Positions 44,519-47,867 of a DNA stretch of 47,867 nt are shown piece by piece. The translations under genes and the position numbers were made by a program. This DNA is from Mycobacterium gordonae (lineage in GTDB: Bacteria > Actinomycetota > Actinomycetes > Mycobacteriales > Mycobacteriaceae): positions 1-47,867 of the forward strand of contig NZ_LKTM01000318.1 in the NCBI RefSeq assembly GCF_001417955.2. Direction: 5' to 3'. The notes under the pieces are model-generated. The model searched no databases and was not told the origin of the DNA. It worked only from the letters and a program-made list of their open reading frames with translations. How positions within the stretch are numbered: position 1 is the stretch's first letter; each line of letters starts with the position of its first letter.

Positions 44519-47055
44519 GAATCACCGTCACCGGCGCGGGCGGCGTGCTCGGCCGCGGCCTGGTTGCCAGGCTGCTCAGCGAGGGTCACGAGGTGACCGG
44601 TATCGCCCGTCGGCGCCCCGAGAGCTGGCCGAGCGCCGCCCGTTTCGTCGCCGCGGACATCCGGGACGCCGACGCGGTCGGCCGTGCGATCACCGGTGCG
44701 AACGCCGTGGCGCACTGCGTTGCGGCACGGGGCGACGACCACATCCAGGGAGCCGCCAACGTGCTCGCGGCGATGGCCGAAAACAGCGGCGGGCGAATCG
44801 TTTTCACCTCCTGCGCGCAGGTTTACGGCGCTGCGCCGCGGCCGGCGACCGAGGACGACCCGTTGGACCCGACGACGTCCGGCGGGCTGCACGCGGCCCG
44901 GGTGGAGCGGATGCTGGCGGACTCCGGATTCGAATGGGTAGCTGTCCGCTTGCCGCTCGTGGTGGGCCGCGGCGTCGACAACCGATTGCGGACTCTGGCG
45001 GCTCTTCCGGTGCTGTTCACCGGGTCCGCCGATCACCGCATCCAGGTCGTGCACACCGACGACGCCCTGCGGCTTCTCAACCAGGCCATCCTGCAGGACG
45101 AAATCATCAGTGGCGCAGTCAATCTCGCCGCACCGGGGGCGCCCACCGTGCGGCAGGTCGCGGCGGCGCTGCGGCGACCGATGGTGCCGGTCGGGCCCAG
45201 GTGTGCGGTTCCGCTGATGGACACCGCGCGGCTGCGGGACGAGTGGCATTTCGAACCGGCCTGGACCGCGCAGGAATCCTTGGAGGACTTTTCACTCGCG
45301 GTGCGCGGGCGGCTCGGGCTGGGCAACCGGGTGCTCGCACTGCCCTGGCGGCTGGCCCCGATCCAGGATCTGCCGGCCGTCGACACTCCGGCCGATGACG
45401 GCGTCGAGCCGAAACTGGCTGGGCCGGAAGCCGAGAACGGCGAGTTCGACACTCCGATCGACCCGCGCTTCCCGACCTTCCTGGCCACCAACCTCTCCGA
45501 GGCGTTACCGGGCCCCTTTTCGCCGTCGTCGGCGTCGGTCACCGTGCGCGGCCTGCGCGCCGGCGGAGTGGGCATCGCCGAGCGGCTGCGACCCGGCGGT
45601 GTGGTGCAGAAGGAAATCGCGATGCGCACGGTCGCGGTGTTCGCCCACCGGCTCTACGGCGCCATCACGTCGGCACACTTCATGGCCGAGACGGTGCCGT
45701 TCGCCAAGCCCGCGACCATCGTCAGCAACAGCGGGTTCTTCGGTCCCAGCATGGCCTCGCTGCCGATCTTCGGTGACGAACGTCCGCCTTCGGAAACCAA
45801 CCCCGTCCGCAGGCGGCTGCGCACCGTCCGCAACATCGGCGTCTTCGGGGTGAATCTGGTGGGCCTGAGCGCCGGTTCTCCGCTCGACACCGGCGATTAC
45901 CGCGGCGATATCGAACGACTCGAGCAACTCGTGGGCGACGACGTCGCCCGCCTGGACGACCGCCGGCTGCTGAGCCTGATCCTGCTGGCGCGCGACCACG
46001 TGGTGCACGGGTGGCTGCTGGCGTCGGGATCATTCATGCTGTGCGCGGCCTTCAACGTCCTGCTGCGCGGGTTGTGCGGGCGCGAGACCGCGCCGTCGGC
46101 CGGACCGGAACTGGTGAGTGCCCGGTCGGTGGAAGCCATGCAGCGGCTGGCACTGGCGGCCCGCCGGGACCCGACCGTGCTCCGGGTGCTCGCCGAACCC
46201 GGCGAGCGCCTGGACAAGCTCGCCGTCGAGGCGCCGGAGTTTCATCGTGCGGTGCTCGACGAACTGGCACTGATGGGACACCGGGGTCCGGCCGAGGTGG
46301 AGATGCTGTCGACCAGCTACGCCGACGATCCCGAGCTGCTGATCCGCATGGTCACCAAGGCGCTGAGCGCCCCGCCGGCCCCGGAGCCTCGTCATGCTCC
46401 GATTCCGTTGCGCGCCAAACTTGTTGCGCTGCTGGCGGCGCGACAACTACGCGACCGGGAGGTGCGGCGCGACCGGATGGTGCGCGCCATCTGGGTGCTG
46501 CGCGGACTGCTGCGCGAGTATGGCCGCCGGTTGACCGAATCGGGGGTGTTCCAGGCTGCCGACGACGTGTTCTACCTGTTGGTCGACGAACTCGACGCGT
46601 TGCCCGCCAACGTTTCCGAGCTGATTGCCCGGCGCCGCGCCGAGCAGCGCCGGCTGGTGGCCGTCGTCCCGCCGACCGTGTTCAGCGGCCAGTGGGAGCC
46701 CACCACATCGGCGCCGGTGGTCCTGGGCGGCGGGGACACCCTGCGCGGGGTCGGCGTGTGCGGCGGGCGGGTGCGTGGCCGGGTGCGGATCGTGCGGCCC
46801 GAGACCATCGACGATCTGCTACCCGGCGAAATCCTGGTGGCCGAGGTCACCGACGTCGGATACACGGCCGCGTTCTGTTACGCCGCCGCGGTGGTCACCG
46901 AACTCGGCGGGCCGATGTCGCATGCCGCGGTGGTCGCCCGCGAGTTCGGCTTCCCGTGTGTGGTCGACGTCCAGGGCGCCACCCGGTCGCTGCCGCAAGG
47001 TGCGTTGGTCGAAGTGGACGGCGCCACCGGCGAAATACGGCTGCTGGAGCCCTGA
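44515..47055 (+). CDS. NAD-dependent epimerase/dehydratase fused to a phosphohistidine (PEP-utilising) domain, Rv2047c-like
   Basis: The 846-residue protein begins with a Rossmann epimerase domain (ITVTGAGGVLGRG; about 1-290), though no clear YxxxK is seen. A long helical middle follows (about 300-760). It ends in a PEP-utiliser swivelling domain with ELGGPMSHAAVVARE (His803), as in PEP synthase and PPDK. I see no convincing ATP-grasp domain. The GTG at 44515 overlaps the pks12 stop (GTGA), and the pairing is conserved in M. tuberculosis (Rv2047c, about 854 residues). A role linked to mycoketide metabolism is inferred from coupling; the reaction is unknown. Confidence 0.87.
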   Translation: MRITVTGAGGVLGRGLVARLLSEGHEVTGIARRRPESWPSAARFVAADIRDADAVGRAITGANAVAHCVAARGDDHIQGAANVLAAMAENSGGRIVFTSCAQVYGAAPRPATEDDPLDPTTSGGLHAARVERMLADSGFEWVAVRLPLVVGRGVDNRLRTLAALPVLFTGSADHRIQVVHTDDALRLLNQAILQDEIISGAVNLAAPGAPTVRQVAAALRRPMVPVGPRCAVPLMDTARLRDEWHFEPAWTAQESLEDFSLAVRGRLGLGNRVLALPWRLAPIQDLPAVDTPADDGVEPKLAGPEAENGEFDTPIDPRFPTFLATNLSEALPGPFSPSSASVTVRGLRAGGVGIAERLRPGGVVQKEIAMRTVAVFAHRLYGAITSAHFMAETVPFAKPATIVSNSGFFGPSMASLPIFGDERPPSETNPVRRRLRTVRNIGVFGVNLVGLSAGSPLDTGDYRGDIERLEQLVGDDVARLDDRRLLSLILLARDHVVHGWLLASGSFMLCAAFNVLLRGLCGRETAPSAGPELVSARSVEAMQRLALAARRDPTVLRVLAEPGERLDKLAVEAPEFHRAVLDELALMGHRGPAEVEMLSTSYADDPELLIRMVTKALSAPPAPEPRHAPIPLRAKLVALLAARQLRDREVRRDRMVRAIWVLRGLLREYGRRLTESGVFQAADDVFYLLVDELDALPANVSELIARRRAEQRRLVAVVPPTVFSGQWEPTTSAPVVLGGGDTLRGVGVCGGRVRGRVRIVRPETIDDLLPGEILVAEVTDVGYTAAFCYAAAVVTELGGPMSHAAVVAREFGFPCVVDVQGATRSLPQGALVEVDGATGEIRLLEP

Positions 47056-47104
47056 CCGCGATACCCTGTGCTTCACATCGGGCCGGGCCCGGGGGAGGTG
47101 CGCA

Positions 47105-47867
47105 ATGTCGTCTGTGTGGGTCACGCCGGAGATAATCGATTCTGCCACAACAGAATTGATGACCATCGAAGCAGCGGTCAACGCCGCCAACGCAATTGCC
47201 GCGATCCCCACCGTACAGATACCCGCCGCCGGCGCCGATGAGGTGTCCGCGGCGATCGCCGCACTTTTCGGCCGATACGCATCCGGCTACCAGGCGTTGG
47301 GGGAGCAGGCGCAAGCCTTCCACGCCCGGTTCGTGCAGGCCCTCGCCGCGAGCACCGCATCCTATGCCGGTGCCGAAGCCGTCAACGCGGCTGCGCTGGG
47401 CCCCCTCAACGATCTGCTCAACCTGATCAACCTGCCCACCCAACTGTTGTTGGGCCGCCCGCTGATCGGAAACGGCGCCGATGGCGCCGCGGGAACCGGC
47501 GCAGACGGCGGGGCCGGTGGCTTGTTGTTCGGTAACGGCGGGTCCGGCGGATCCGGCGGTGGTGCCCACCCAGCGGGTGGAAGGGGCGGCGCCGCAGGGC
47601 TGTTGGGCAATGGCGGAGCCGGCGGTGCCGGTGCCGCGGGCGCGGTCGGCGGCACCGGGGGCAACGGCGGCTGGCTCTTCGGCAACGGCGGGGCCGGCGG
47701 TGCCGGCGGTGACGCGCCGACTGGTACCGGCGGCCTCGGCGGTGCAGGCGGTCAGGCCATCCTGCTGGGCGCGGGTGGGGGCGGTGGCGCCGGCGGGCTC
47801 GGTGCCACCGGCGGCGGTAACGGCGGCGCCGGCGGCTGGGGCGGGTTGCTGGCCGGCAACGGCGGCG
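47105..47867 (+). CDS. PE_PGRS family protein, 3' end outside the window
   Basis: The ATG at 47105 has GGAGG 6 bases upstream. A PE domain covers about residues 1-95 (VTPEIIDSATTELMTIEAAV, ADEVSAAIAALFGRYASGYQ), with the secretion motif YAGAE. The linker LNLPTQLLLGRPLIGNGADG-like segment leads into Gly-Gly-Ala/Asn repeats (GNGGAGGAGG), the PGRS domain. The frame is open to the window edge, so at least 254 residues are present. M. tuberculosis has lppI at this place, so the gene is probably a species-specific insertion. Expected to be surface-exposed through an ESX system. Confidence 0.93.
   Translation, partial: MSSVWVTPEIIDSATTELMTIEAAVNAANAIAAIPTVQIPAAGADEVSAAIAALFGRYASGYQALGEQAQAFHARFVQALAASTASYAGAEAVNAAALGPLNDLLNLINLPTQLLLGRPLIGNGADGAAGTGADGGAGGLLFGNGGSGGSGGGAHPAGGRGGAAGLLGNGGAGGAGAAGAVGGTGGNGGWLFGNGGAGGAGGDAPTGTGGLGGAGGQAILLGAGGGGGAGGLGATGGGNGGAGGWGGLLAGNGG

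Overview
The window is high-GC actinobacterial DNA from a Mycobacterium, most likely a slow-growing non-tuberculous species. Three things point to this: one complete PE-family gene and one PE_PGRS gene cut by the right edge; a two-module Pks12 of 4140 residues; and gene order that largely mirrors M. tuberculosis Rv2074 to Rv2047c in reversed numbering. Rv names below are my ortholog assignments from remembered sequence and order, not from a search.

Left part (1-8.1 kb) is cobalamin biosynthesis. Rightward: a DprE2-like reductase, cobL, cobM, cobK and a class A beta-lactamase form a chain of overlapping stop/start codons. Leftward: cobG, cobH and the fused cobIJ. The two runs converge and share a CTAG stop. 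cobN lies apart at 17.6-21.2 kb. cobF, cobB, cobS and cobT are not here. sigC and Rv2067c, which sit in this block in M. tuberculosis, are absent.

Region 8.1-17.6 kb is accessory. It starts with a tiny His-rich lipoprotein gene and an alpha/beta hydrolase, divergent around a strong Zur-like palindrome. Then come two flavin monooxygenases, two overlapping MpaB/DUF2236 oxygenases, a TetR regulator, a short-chain dehydrogenase and a membrane-anchored sulfite-oxidase-fold protein. After cobN, a PE protein with PPE-type MPTR repeats and an SDR interrupt the expected cobN-Rv2061c neighbourhood. This pair is bracketed by two long, related hairpins.

Region 24.4-31.8 kb follows M. tuberculosis order: Rv2061c-like PPOX protein, a secreted protein, dienelactone hydrolase, FxsA, an amidohydrolase, apolipoprotein N-acyltransferase, polyprenol-phosphate-mannose synthase (separate genes here, fused in M. 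tuberculosis), RbpA and a small zinc-ribbon protein. fxsA and rbpA carry identical ECF-type promoter motifs. Several genes have a -10 hexamer placed so that the transcript would begin at or within a base or so of the start codon.

Region 31.8-47.9 kb holds pks12 (mannosyl-phosphomycoketide lipid assembly), preceded by a possible leaderless 33-codon upstream ORF. Coupled to it is a large epimerase plus phosphohistidine-domain protein, then a PE_PGRS gene truncated by the window. Ppm1 and Pks12 both belong to polyprenol/mycoketide-phosphate mannolipid metabolism. No rRNA, tRNA, CRISPR, IS element or phage gene was seen. The longest gene-free stretch is 31801-32095, which holds the pks12 leader.
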